DNA of 64,000 nucleotides from Epiperipatus broadwayi. Lineage: Eukaryota; Onychophora; Udeonychophora; Euonychophora; Peripatidae. Positions 1 through 10,009 of this stretch are shown here, piece by piece; the first letter of the stretch is position 1; every line of letters starts with the position of its first letter. The position numbers were made by a program, and so were the translations under genes. Below the pieces are notes generated by a model. It did no database searches, had not been told where the DNA came from, and was given only the letters and a program-made list of their open reading frames with translations. The DNA is taken from NCBI GenBank assembly GCA_028023455.1, contig JAQFVV010000183.1, positions 2,393,975-2,457,974 of the forward strand. The letters run 5' to 3'.

Positions 1-60
1 TGGCGCTTCCAACGTGAGGCTAAGACAAATGACGCTTCCAAACGTGAAGTTAATACAAAT
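1..60 (+). promoter_or_regulatory. Retrotransposon primer-binding site, tandemly duplicated
   Basis: The window opens with TGGCGCTTCCAACGTGAGGC. This is the complement of the 3' end of animal tRNA-Lys (TGGCGCCCAACGTGGGGC) apart from an extra TT and one G-to-A change, so it is read as the minus-strand primer site just inside a 5' LTR that lies outside the window. Bases 31-60 repeat bases 1-30 with a few changes, giving a 30-bp tandem duplication. The second copy is further from the tRNA sequence. Confidence 0.7.
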
Positions 61-349
61 AATGTTTTAGAGAAGCAAACCAAAATATTAGCCAAAAGCG
101 GCCGAACCTCGTAAAGGACGAAAAAAAAAATTTTTTCATGTAAACAAAAACTTTGGACGAATACAAAGGGAGAAAAGGAAAATAAGTAAACGGAACAAAA
201 TACAGCGATTCACAATATCGCAAACCTTGTAATAAAACATTTGGAGCCGGAGCGAAATAAAATAAATAAAAAAAAAAAACATAGCGGGAGATAGAGGCGC
301 GGACGTCGATTAATCACTTGTATCAAAAATAAATCGAATATTAAACAGG
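61..349 (+). other. Retrotransposon 5' untranslated leader
   Basis: This stretch between the primer site and the gag start codon is A-rich and has no long frame. I see no clear packaging hairpin or extra gene in it. Confidence 0.6.
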
Positions 350-3076
350 ATGGAGGGAAAGTGGATTAAACTCGAACATTTTAAAGGAAAGGGAGACGAA
401 AGCCCATGTCGACATGTGGAAAGTCTGAAGAGGTTGTTCTCTTGCGGGCAGTTTAGTGAAGAATCTAAGATAGCGATTGCATGCAGCCATATCCAAGGGG
501 AAGCAGTGGAATGGTGGGAGGCGATGAAAGAGAAACCGGAAACGTTCGAAGAATACCAAAGAGCCATAATGGGAAGATATTGGGGACTAGCCCAACAAGA
601 GAGGGAAAAGTGGGAAATCGAACAAAGCAAAAGGGAAGAAGATGAAACATACAGTACCTTCATACAGCGACAGGTGGCGAGATTAAGAAAAATAAATAAA
701 TATCAAGTACCGGAAGAGCTGCAAATCAGGATAGCAGGGCGCAACCTACCCAGGGAGATTAGACAAGTCATTGAGGGGGAAACTGAGATAACACGAGTGT
801 TGGAGATATTAGAGGCAGCCGAAAATGATGACTATTTTAGCAAAGAAGGGAATGATGGGATCAGGATAGCTAATATAGCACAAGATGAAGGGGGGGAAGG
901 ACCTCGGAGGAAACAGGAGTGCCCGAAGATCGATGTGTCAATCCAAGGGGTTCATGCGAGGGCTCTGCTGGATACAGGAAGTCAGGTGTCGGTAATGGCT
1001 CAGGAAATTTTTGACAGGATCGCCCAAGGGCAAACAGAAATGAAAATCTTGCCATTAAAAGGGACCCAGATTATACTGGCCAATGGGAAAAAGGCAAGAA
1101 TACAGACCAAACAGGTGTGGGCGAATATAGTGATTGCAGGACAGGAATTCACCCAGATTGTGTTAATACTTGAGGGGCTGATACATGACTTGGTGTTAGG
1201 GTCTGATTTTATGAGAATGGCAAAGTGTAGCATTGATTATGGGACTGAACAAGCAAGAATCGGTAGAGTCACAGTGCCTTTTGGGGAAACCATGGATAGA
1301 GAACCAGAAGGGCAGAGGAAGCTGCAATGTATCATGGTAAAAGGGGAGATTGAGAAAAGAGTTAATGAAATGACTGGGCCAGATAAAGGGCAGAGAAAGA
1401 GGATTCAAGGAATATTGGGGTCTTACGAGAGTGTTTTCTCGGACAAGCCGGGAGTAATCAAGGGGTACGAACACCGAATCCGGTTGAACACCAGCAACCC
1501 ATATCAAACTAGGGCGTACCCAATCCCTTTCCAATACCGTAAGGAGATTGAAACTCAGCTGGAGCAGATGATAGAGTGGGGGGTTATTTCAAAGTGTACC
1601 TCGCCATACAACAACCCCATCTTAGCCGTAAAAAAGGGTGACGGATCGATACGATTGTGCCTCGATGCCAGACAACTGAACAAGGTGACAATTCCAGATA
1701 CAAACGCTCCGCCCATCATGAGCGAACTGATGACAAGATTTCAGAACAAGCGAATCTTTTCCACGATGGACTTGACAAATAGCTACTGGCAGATGAGCCT
1801 CCACCCCGACGATCGAAAATACACCACATTCAAATATAACGGACGGGCGTACCAGTTTAATCGCGTGCCTTTTGGATTAAAGAATAGTGGTGCAGGCTTA
1901 GTGCAGTGCCTGGACCAAACCCTATCAGATGAAGTTAAGAAATTTGTCACGATGTACGTAGACGATATCATTATAGCGTCTGAAGACCTAGAGGAGCATT
2001 GTCGGCACTTAGAAATGTTGCTCCATGAATGCGAACAGAAGGGAATAAAAATAAACCTAAAAAAAAGCCACTTTGCGACCCAGGAAGTCAAGTTCTTGGG
2101 ACATATCATAAGCCAGGATGGAATACGGCCTAACCCTGAAAAGATCCAGGCCATCCAAGAATTCCCTGTTCCGAAGAAAAGAAAGGATATTAAAGCATTC
2201 CTCGGAATGTGCACCTTCTACAACAAATTTTACGAAAACTTCTCCCATGATATGGAACCCCTATTACAATTGTTAAGAAAGGAGCAAGCGTGGACATGGG
2301 ATGAGAGACGGGAACGGAGTTTCCAGAGGGTGAAGGAAGGATTTTTAAAACAGACCATATTAGCATACCCAGACTTCGACCAGATATTTTGGGTACAGAC
2401 GGACAGTAGCGACATTGGGCTAGGAGCCACGTTGTACCAAAAGGGACCGGATGGAGAACAAAGGGTGTTGGCATTCATTAGCCGACTACTCAAAGATCCC
2501 GAACGAAGATACACTGTCACCGAACGAGAAGCCCTCGCCATAGTGTGGGCTTTCAAAAAGTTCCGACAGTACCTGGTCGGATCCAAAGTGAGAGTAATTA
2601 CCGACCATCGGAGTCTGGAATTTCTGAATAAAAGTTTTTTGACAAATAATAGGTTAGTGAGGTGGAGCTTAGCCCTGCAGGAGTTCCAATATGAAGTAGA
2701 ATATTGTAAAGGGAAGGATAACGTGATCGCGGACACACTGAGCCGTTACCCTGTGGGAACACAGCCAAATGCCGAGGCTGAGGAATTCGCGTACATAGCC
2801 GCTACTACCAGGCGGAGCCGGGAGGGTGAGTTTAGTGCAAACAACATTCGGAGGGGCCAGAAAGAGGATGAAGAATGCCAACAAATAATACGATACCTAC
2901 GTGAGAGGAGGCCAAAGGCAGGGTCCGAAAAAAAAAAAAGGAAGAGACTGGGGGGGTCTGTTATGGAAATATCGGGACCGGTGCATTATTCTGGAAGGAA
3001 TAGTCCAAAGGAAAACAGGGAATGGGAAACAAACCCGTATTGTAATACCGAAGGGAATGCGGGATCGAATGGTTGA
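350..3076 (+). CDS. Gag-Pol polyprotein (gag, protease, RT, RNase H), Ty3/gypsy
   Basis: This frame encodes the capsid and replication enzymes of the retrotransposon, in 908 codons from ATG 350. Residues about 1-170 are a retrotransposon-gag-like domain (WW pair, helical, charged); no CCHC zinc knuckle is visible. The aspartic protease has LLDTGS with D208, T209 and G210, followed by a VLGSDF motif. The reverse transcriptase spans about 385-620, with the YVDD box at 536-539. RNase H follows with D685, E727 and D752 (TDHRSLEFL). After about residue 860 the frame runs through a run of 12 A (2928-2939) and reads unrelated residues to a stop, while integrase continues in another frame. The true product therefore probably changes frame or is broken there. 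Gag and pol share one frame, with no separate gag stop. Many minus-strand open stretches here are shadows. Confidence 0.93.
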   Translation: MEGKWIKLEHFKGKGDESPCRHVESLKRLFSCGQFSEESKIAIACSHIQGEAVEWWEAMKEKPETFEEYQRAIMGRYWGLAQQEREKWEIEQSKREEDETYSTFIQRQVARLRKINKYQVPEELQIRIAGRNLPREIRQVIEGETEITRVLEILEAAENDDYFSKEGNDGIRIANIAQDEGGEGPRRKQECPKIDVSIQGVHARALLDTGSQVSVMAQEIFDRIAQGQTEMKILPLKGTQIILANGKKARIQTKQVWANIVIAGQEFTQIVLILEGLIHDLVLGSDFMRMAKCSIDYGTEQARIGRVTVPFGETMDREPEGQRKLQCIMVKGEIEKRVNEMTGPDKGQRKRIQGILGSYESVFSDKPGVIKGYEHRIRLNTSNPYQTRAYPIPFQYRKEIETQLEQMIEWGVISKCTSPYNNPILAVKKGDGSIRLCLDARQLNKVTIPDTNAPPIMSELMTRFQNKRIFSTMDLTNSYWQMSLHPDDRKYTTFKYNGRAYQFNRVPFGLKNSGAGLVQCLDQTLSDEVKKFVTMYVDDIIIASEDLEEHCRHLEMLLHECEQKGIKINLKKSHFATQEVKFLGHIISQDGIRPNPEKIQAIQEFPVPKKRKDIKAFLGMCTFYNKFYENFSHDMEPLLQLLRKEQAWTWDERRERSFQRVKEGFLKQTILAYPDFDQIFWVQTDSSDIGLGATLYQKGPDGEQRVLAFISRLLKDPERRYTVTEREALAIVWAFKKFRQYLVGSKVRVITDHRSLEFLNKSFLTNNRLVRWSLALQEFQYEVEYCKGKDNVIADTLSRYPVGTQPNAEAEEFAYIAATTRRSREGEFSANNIRRGQKEDEECQQIIRYLRERRPKAGSEKKKRKRLGGSVMEISGPVHYSGRNSPKENREWETNPYCNTEGNAGSNG

Positions 3077-4052
3077 TGAGACCCATCAGGAACGTGGCCA
3101 TTACGGAACAAGCAAGACTGAGGGGTACCTTAGTAATTGGTTTTACTGGCCAGGGATGCACCACGACATTGCCAGAAGACTACGGGAGTGTGAGATTTGT
3201 GCGAGGACAAAACCGTTAAATCAGTCGAATGAAGGGCCTCAGATACCGATCATCGTCCGGGAACCAAACCACACCCTGGCCATTGATTATTACGGGCCAT
3301 TGCCGATGTTTGGGGGAAAGAGGTATTTACTGGTCACATATGATTTGTGCTCCAAAATGGTCGCTGCGTACCCCATGGCCCGGACTAATGCAAACCAGAC
3401 CATCAAACTGTTGGAAACCAAACAATTTCCCATCATCGGGAAACCTAAGTGCCTTTTATCGGATCATGGCACACCATTTGTATCAAAGATGTGGAGGCGA
3501 TGGGTGAACCAAACTGGGATCAAACATCATATGACGTCTATCCGGAACCCGCAGAGCAACCCATGCGAGCGGGTGATGCGGGAGTTGGGGCGGCTATTCC
3601 GCGTGTACACTGCAGGAGATCATCGGAAATGGGTTCGGGAGATTCCCCGGATTACTGAAATGATCAATACCTCAAAGAATGAGTCCACTGGACTTGAACC
3701 AAGTCGACTCCATTATGGACGACCTATACCGTATCCTTACAATGAGAGACCCTCGAACCGAACAGGAAGAGTTGATCGAAAACATGACAATCAGATAGCA
3801 TTACGGAGATTGGAACATATGGGGGAAATGCAAAGGCAGACCAATAGGCCAATCCGAAACACGTTCACTGTGGGAGACAGAGTCATGGTAAGAGCAAATC
3901 CGGTCAGTCGACCAGAACAGCACATATTCAAGAAATTCCTCGACATCTATGAGGGCCCATATGAGATCGTCCGGGCATATGGGAATAATGCCTTTGTACT
4001 GTCCCAAGGAAAGGGAACATTTAATGCGAGGGCACTGAAGAGGGCCGAATAA
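2901..4052 (+). CDS. Integrase portion of Pol, frame-shifted from the upstream frame
   Basis: Integrase inserts retrotransposon cDNA into the host chromosome. The frame is open across the A run at 2928-2939 and has no nearby ATG (2901 is a GTG), so it should be read as the continuation of Pol, not as a gene of its own. Counting from 2901, the zinc-binding HHCC residues are H62, H67, C97 and C100. The catalytic triad is D129, D188 and E223, with 34 residues between the last two, close to the usual DD35E. A C-terminal GPY-like module (YEGPYEI) precedes the stop. All catalytic residues are present. The frame difference is one nucleotide and falls in the homopolymer, so slippage, mutation or a sequencing length error could each explain it. 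Confidence 0.9.
   Translation: MRGGQRQGPKKKKGRDWGGLLWKYRDRCIILEGIVQRKTGNGKQTRIVIPKGMRDRMVDETHQERGHYGTSKTEGYLSNWFYWPGMHHDIARRLRECEICARTKPLNQSNEGPQIPIIVREPNHTLAIDYYGPLPMFGGKRYLLVTYDLCSKMVAAYPMARTNANQTIKLLETKQFPIIGKPKCLLSDHGTPFVSKMWRRWVNQTGIKHHMTSIRNPQSNPCERVMRELGRLFRVYTAGDHRKWVREIPRITEMINTSKNESTGLEPSRLHYGRPIPYPYNERPSNRTGRVDRKHDNQIALRRLEHMGEMQRQTNRPIRNTFTVGDRVMVRANPVSRPEQHIFKKFLDIYEGPYEIVRAYGNNAFVLSQGKGTFNARALKRAE
2928..2939 (+). other. A12 homopolymer at the Pol frame change
   Basis: Twelve A residues lie exactly where the RT/RNase H frame must give way to the integrase frame. A one-base length difference here would join the two. Confidence 0.8.
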
Positions 4053-4101
4053 CTTGGCTCCTCCTCAGAGCTAAAATCCGCAATCCTCGGATTTTACTCT
4101 A

Positions 4102-4118
4102 CACCAGGCGGGGAGATA
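4102..4118 (+). promoter_or_regulatory. Polypurine tract (plus-strand primer)
   Basis: The stretch CCAGGCGGGGAGATA immediately precedes the TGTAAC start of the 3' LTR, the position of a plus-strand primer. It is purine-rich but has an interrupting C. Confidence 0.6.
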
Positions 4119-4872
4119 TGTAACGGAATAACGTTACATAGGGTTTGAACCTAGGAAAGTTAAGTATATATTAATGACGAAATAAATGACAGGTACAAAA
4201 CTTTTTAAAAAAGCGATCTTGTTTAAAAATGAACGAGAAACAGCCGTGTCTAAAGCAGATCGCAGATATTCAGGAGTACCTGTCAGATTGATTGAAATAA
4301 AATTAAAAAAGTTTTTATTTTTTGGGGAATTAATTTATTATAATCATTATTTGTCAAGTTTGCTTTTTGTTATTTCGTTTTAAACTAAAAAGGGATATTT
4401 TAAAATTATAATTGTAGTAAAAGTAAAAGCTTATAGAAATGATTTTGAGAAAGATTAAATGCTCGACTTTTAGCTAATGTAAATTACATTGTTCTCGTAA
4501 GACACGCACACACGTATGCATTCAAGGTGTGAATGAATATAAGTTTGTTAACTGAGATTGCAATATGAGATTGTCTAAACATAAGATTGCCTTAAGCACA
4601 TGGATTGAGTAGGACACGGACCCCAACGACAACTCTAAGAACATGGAACTCTGGGGGGAGATTCGATCCTCAGATAAGATCCAACCCATATAAATATCAA
4701 GCAAAAAAATGTTAAAAAAAAAAGACAGAGATATAAAATATAAAATGTTATGTTAAGAGAAGCTAAGTCAAATTATCAAATTTTTGTTCAACTTTCTCAA
4801 AATTCAATTTAATTCAAATTACTTCGTTTGTGCTATCCGTTTTCAAGATGATCGATATGAAATTAATATTTA

Positions 4873-4926
4873 GAGCGTCGACTGTCATGAGGGGCTAGGA
4901 AACCCTTCAGTGATTGATCGACGCTC
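4873..4926. repeat. Stem-loop inside the LTR
   Basis: GAGCGTCGA (4873-4881) pairs perfectly with TCGACGCTC (4918-4926). Inside, CTG/CAG and AGGG/CCCT can extend the stem. Its G+C content stands out from its surroundings. Confidence 0.6.
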
Positions 4927-5952
4927 CGCCACCAGAACATCTCCGTCGCTATGAATACTTAATAATATTACCATCTAAAATTAGTGCTCCAACCAGTTCA
5001 ATAATGTTCCGTGAAATACATGAATCATCCTGATTTATTACGCTCAACTTTAAAAGAAATGAACAACCTCCTTATGGAAAACATCATCTCCCATGTTCAA
5101 ACCTCCACTTAATTAGAAGCAGCGGAAGAATAAGCCAAAATCCTAGGTAAACACTTTATTTTTTTTATGCTTTCATTCATTCCATACGTAAACTTTTAAA
5201 AGAGGCAATCTCATAATTAACTAACTTTGATTTCGTAAATTAAACTATAAAATATTCCGTAATTCATTATATTTAAAAATTTATTATTGTAACTTATTAT
5301 TGTAATCTCAGCCTTCGTAAGATCAAACATTATGCAATTCCTAAAAATTTAAATCTCAGGACTTTTCAAATATGAACTTTGATCCTAGTTATTATCTTAT
5401 AATTTATAACACTTACCTTCAAAACTGTAAAAAAAGAAATTTATATTCTATCATCCATATTTTACGATATATAATATGTTCTTTTCTGTGCGAGTGCGTA
5501 AATGCGTGTGTGTGCGTGTAAATAAAACTTTTAACCAATGTGCTTTTTTTTATATTCAATAAATTTGTTCAGTATTTAAACAAGTCGAGCATTTCTCAAA
5601 TCATTTCCTATAATTAAATCTTTATTCTATTTTTCGTCTTGATTATTAATAAAGTTAGCATTTATGCATATAGTTAATTATATTACTTTAGATTTATCTT
5701 TCTTAAACTTTGTTGCTTTTTTTGTAAAATGTCTCTTACAAACATCGTGCCGTAAGTCACGATGTTTATTTATTTATTTACTTATTCCGTAGTTAAGATA
5801 GATTTAAGAATTGGGAGGGCCTATTATAAAATATAAATAAATGTCAATGAGTTGTAAATATAGCTGGAGTAAATAATTCTACCGGACGGTATGATATAGG
5901 GGGGATGATCTTATAAGCTTCTAATTGTTTAGAGATATAGACGAATAATCGT

Positions 5953-6130
5953 ATTGGTCCCAAATAACCAATGACACGGTCCAATGCTTGGATCGATCAG
6001 TTAGTTAATCAAGCATCTTCTCCATTGGTTATCATAGCGTCTTTTACCATAATAGTAATTTTGAAACAATTACAGTGCGACCCTGAGTGTCCCTATTGGT
6101 CCATGCTGGGAGTTCGAGCTTGTGGGCGGG
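5953..6130 (+). promoter_or_regulatory. Cluster of CCAAT boxes and a GC box in LTR U3
   Basis: Five CCAAT/ATTGG boxes lie within 150 bp (ATTGG 5953, CCAAT 5968, CCAAT 5981, ATTGG 6024, ATTGG 6095), followed by GTGGGCGGG near 6122. This density is typical of an LTR promoter. No good TATA box follows. Confidence 0.5.
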
Positions 6131-6247
6131 ATTAGACTTCGAAATCGTTTTGACATGACGTAAGGTGATGCGAGAAGTTAAATTATAATTAAATCATCGT
6201 ATCTGGCGCCCCCTTGTATTGATAGTGAACATTTATCGATAGAAGAA

Positions 6248-6257
6248 AATAAATAAA
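6248..6257 (+). terminator. Overlapping AATAAA polyadenylation signals in the LTR
   Basis: Two overlapping AATAAA hexamers lie about 75 bp before the LTR end, a normal place for retrotransposon polyadenylation. Confidence 0.55.
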
Positions 6258-6370
6258 GCTTTACGCTATGTCATGTTTGTTTCGGAATCACAATCCCTAC
6301 GTGATCGGATGCCCAAGCGGCCCGGTTACAATATATATATATATATATAAATGTTAACAAGAACATATGT

Positions 6371-7128
6371 ATATTCAAATGTAAGTATATTGCTATACTA
6401 AACCTAATGAGTTAGAAAAAACTTGAACTCAGATTTTCAAGCTCCCTACAGCTATCCACTCCATCTTCTACCACTGGTACACATGACAACATATGTGTGA
6501 AAAAGATAAATGATCTCCAATATACACATATTTCATGCTGAACCAGCACTCATCAGTTGGTCCAGATCACCATTTCCCACACTTACATACAATTAGTGCT
6601 CAGTTTATATTAAGATAGCAAACTGTCAAACTTTAATGGACAAGCTTCAATCTTCTCCACCCTCCAACTTTTCAGCCATCCCATCCTTGAAAATCCGAAG
6701 ATGGAACACTCAAATCCCTTGTTGATGTCAATATTATTGTCATATCCATGTTGACTTTAAATCACTGACACATCACCTATAGGATCTTAATATGTCCATT
6801 TAAATACATAGAAGAGGGATGGAGAGAATACAGGCTGAATATATAATTTTCAAGTATAAATATATTGTTCATACTAAACTTAAATATAATTAGAAGGAAC
6901 TTAAACTCAGACTTTCAAGCTTTTTACAGCTGTGCACTTTTTCTTATACAATGGATATACATGACCATGTACTTGTGAAAAAGATAAATGGTCTCCAATA
7001 TCATCCAGATTGCCAGCCTCCTCATATATATACAGTCAGTGTTCAGTTTATATTACGATAGCAAATCTTCAAACTTTAATGGATAAGTTTCAATCTTCTC
7101 TATCCTCCAACTCTTCAGTCATATAATA
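6371..7128 (-). mobile_element. Family B ribozyme repeat, tandem dimer (locus B1)
   Basis: Two head-to-tail monomers of a dispersed repeat on the minus strand. The same landmark (CATACTAAAC...ACTCAG...TTTCAAGC) begins near 6376 and again near 6852, a period of about 476 bp. The first monomer has an intact hammerhead (6512-6567). In the second the ribozyme core is deleted (about 6991-7015). The repeat begins about 40 bp beyond the end of the gypsy LTR, separated by a TA run. Tandem ~0.5-kb monomers each carrying a type I hammerhead fit the retrozyme pattern. Confidence 0.75.
6512..6567 (-). ncRNA. Type I hammerhead ribozyme, family B, core intact
   Basis: Read on the minus strand: GAUC-UGGA-CCAA, core CUGAUGA, stem II GUGCUG/CAGCAU capped by GUU, GAAA, a short AU stem III ending UA, then UUGG-A-GAUC. 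Stem I forms from CCAA/UUGG plus the distal GAUC/GAUC across an internal loop. All core bases (CUGANGA, GAA, A15.1-U16.1, H17 = A) are present. Self-cleavage would be 5' of UUGG. Confidence 0.82.
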
Positions 7129-7281
7129 CAAATAAAATAAGATATGTAATGTTATCTATTAAAAATATACTGTAAGAGTTTTACATTGTAATAATCATAA
7201 ATGATAAATGATAGTAATATACTTCTGCTAAAATTTTAGAATTATTGCTGTTTATTATTTACTATTATAATTTAAAACTGT

Positions 7282-7284
<3 letters not shown>

Positions 7285-7352
<68 letters not shown>
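7285..7352. repeat. (AT)n microsatellite
   Basis: An uninterrupted AT dinucleotide run of 68 bases. The apparent reading frame through it is a repeat artefact. Confidence 0.98.
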
Positions 7353-7356
<4 letters not shown>

Positions 7357-9929
7357 AAGTTTTGTATACTTGTGGAACACTATAGTCAACAGAATAAACT
7401 GTATTTATTGTAAATAAAGCACTGCCCACCAAATATGAGCTTTCAACTGCTGAGCATGAAACAAAGTAGAGTGGATATAACAGATTCCACAATATATATA
7501 TAAATGAAATGGTAAATGAAGAAATATTTATATTTGTGAATATTATTAATTATATTTACCCATTAGGAAATATGAATATTAAATTTGAGAGATGGAATAT
7601 TATTTGTCTATATATATTTATAGGATGAATTGGTAAAATCAGTCAGCAAAATCTAATTGGTTGTATTTAAGACAAGTGTTTGTGTAGATGCTTATCAGAT
7701 GATAAAGGAATTTAATCTGGATAATTTATTTTAAACTGGTGATAATTCAGGATTTATTACATACTTAGTAGAATACATTACAAATCTTCATGAAAGACTT
7801 GATTGATTATATATAATCCATATGTATGTATGTTTTTAACCCCTCCTCCATTTCATCATCACCATATCGCAACTATTCATTACTACAGAAACTCACCCAT
7901 CTTCTCTCACTATATATACGTATTTTAAACGTTGTACTTCAATACTATTTTTTACCATTATTTATGCAGTATATTTGCAAAAAAGTTTTAATAGTATTTT
8001 GATTACTGAATGCTTGGCATTTCCATACACTATATGTAAGTAAAAACGTATTTTATATTGAATTCTTTATTATACATGTATTTCAATATTCACAAGAAAG
8101 CCCAAGTAGACACATGAGTCATACTACAATTAATATCAATGATAGGTTAGATAAAACAATGATTTAATTGTGCAGCATTTATGTTCAGTTACTTTTATTA
8201 TATATATACCAATTTTTGATGGTTTTATTTGTGGTTACAATTATTCTGAAATAATCTTAATTTGTATACATATATATTTGGATATTAGTTAGGAATTTCT
8301 ATAAAACAAAGACAATTGATGTATATAATATTTTAACTTTTATTGTAATTTAATTACGTATTTTATTAATATTAAGTTATCTGAACATTATATCCGTTGA
8401 AGCATGTCTTGTAATTAAAGTTGAAAACAAATAACATTAATGAACATCTAATTTTAAATATTTAATGTTTATCACCACTGTAATAAATTAACATTTTATT
8501 TTTACATTAAAAAAAGTGTTGAAAAAAAAGATCTATAAATAGAAACTTTTATTTTTATTTAAATTTTGTGGATATTGTAACACCCATAATGCAATCTCAG
8601 TAATTGAAAAGTGCACATTTTACTGCTCTCTGCTAGAATTTACTTAAATTATTGTTTCTTCGTGAAAGGAGACAACTTAAGGACTAAAGATTTATATCAA
8701 AAACAGCACAACACATGCTTTTCTTTACATTTAATAACTGCATTAAAACAGTACAATATATTAATTTACTGTAAATATTATAGACTCATCTATTAGATCC
8801 ATCTCATGATTGCTAAAATATATAATTTGTGAATTAGTAGTGTAAAAGAGCTTCACTATTAGTAATTAAATTGTCCATCTATCACACAATCTGTGGTTCA
8901 AATCATATCTGGATTTATCAGGCCACAATTTATTTTTTTTGGTGGTCAGATTATAGCCAAACTAGCTATCCAGTAATAGTTGGTAAATGGATATTTAGTT
9001 ATTATTGTTAACTAAGTCTTAGGTTAAACTGGATTAGTCACATGAACGATAATAGACTGGCAATAAAACAACTGCAATTTTAATTTGATATCACCACTAC
9101 TGGAAGAGTAAGGTTAAGGTATCATGCTCTTGAGTGTCAAATGCATGATTTATATTAATGTTAGACTTTGATAACTATATAAGCAAGTTACCTTGGGTTC
9201 AAAATGACATTTGTTAGTTGTTGGATAATATAAAAGTAAAATATCCATTAACTACTCAAATTTTTAATAGATAGCTCAGAAGTAGTTTCTAGAGTTAATT
9301 ATTGCCATTAAAGCAGATGTAAAGTGTTTTAGATTTTTTTGTTATTAAAAAAGATAAAAAAAAACCATATGAACAAATTGATTCACACTGTCTAGCATTT
9401 TGTCACTTACTTGTTATTTGTTTGCATAATAAATATACAGGTTGAATATCATTAACTCCAAAACTGATATTTCAAAAATAATTCAATTAAAATTCTGCAA
9501 GTAATGGAGATGGTTATAATTTTTAGAGTTATCGGATTTTATTATTTTTAATTAGTTATGGTTGCAGAATGGGCTTGATTCCTCTTTGTGGCCTTAAAGG
9601 ACCTGATCATGACTAATTTTCAATGTCCATTCCATACATTCTTGTTGCAGATGTTATTATTATATGATTATTCATATAGTATACAAACATGGATGGTTTG
9701 CTTACCACATGCATCAGCATTGGGTGAGTTTATTAGCTTTTTACCTTTGAGTTTAAAATCAAGAAACACCATGATCTTTTTTATCAGTCATATGATAGCT
9801 TTTAACTGAAGTATCTATCACTTGAGTTTTTTTAAAGACAGAGTGAATGTGTGTATGAATGAACTTTTTTAAAAAAATAGATATTTGTAATCATGACAGA
9901 CAAAACTAAAACATGTATCTTATTCTCAG
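7353..9929. other. AT-rich DNA without recognised features
   Basis: I find no gene, tRNA or clear repeat end here. A weak B-box-like GGTTCAAATC near 8892 might mark an old SINE. Short frames in this stretch look random. Confidence 0.5.
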
Positions 9930-10001
9930 GAGGCTGAAAAGTCACCTTCCAATGCTAGAGGTCGTCAGCCAAAGATGGAGAAAGTGCTAAGCATCTCTTG
10001 A
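9930..10001 (+). CDS. Possible terminal coding exon of an unknown host gene
   Basis: A good splice acceptor (CTTATTCTCAG, AG at 9928-9929) is followed by 23 codons and a TGA (9999-10001). The peptide starts EAEKSPSNARGRQPKMEK and is basic and hydrophilic. Base composition here is about half G+C, against about a quarter around it, which supports coding. No upstream exon was found in the window, and I do not recognise the protein. A LINE begins a few bases downstream, where the 3' UTR would be. It could be a chance open stretch. Confidence 0.35.
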   Translation, partial: EAEKSPSNARGRQPKMEKVLSIS

Positions 10002-10009
10002 TTATGGAT

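Larger units (their letters stand above)
1..6330 (+). mobile_element. Ty3/gypsy-class LTR retrotransposon, 5' LTR cut by window edge
   Basis: Order of parts: primer site (1-20), leader, gag-protease-RT-RNase H (350-3076), integrase in another frame (to 4052), purine tract, then a 3' LTR bounded by TGTAAC and GTTACA (4119-6330). RT and RNase H before integrase is the Ty3/gypsy order. The element is clearly richer in G+C than the surrounding DNA. The reading frames are open apart from one frame change in a homopolymer, so the copy looks young. Comparing the missing 5' LTR with the 3' LTR would date it. Confidence 0.9.
4119..6330 (+). repeat. 3' long terminal repeat of the gypsy element
   Basis: Starts TGTAACGG after the purine tract and ends CCCGGTTACA at 6330, so both ends carry the TGTAAC/GTTACA inverted termini. 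At about 2.2 kb it is long for an LTR and may include an insertion; the 5' partner needed to test this is outside the window. The terminal third has promoter-like elements and polyadenylation signals. No coding frame is convincing. Confidence 0.75.

Noticed and set aside
310-4007. Minus-strand and alternate-frame ORFs over the gypsy element
   Set aside because: They overlap conserved gag-pol domains on the plus strand and show no motifs of their own.
4873-4926. Hammerhead ribozyme in the gypsy LTR
   Set aside because: It has a strong stem and a GGAAAC, but no CUGANGA core on either strand, only CUGUCAUGA or CUGAAGG.
7265-7492. Reading frames through AT microsatellites (also 29029-29292)
   Set aside because: Alternating Tyr-Ile is the translation of (AT)n; no coding signal on either side.
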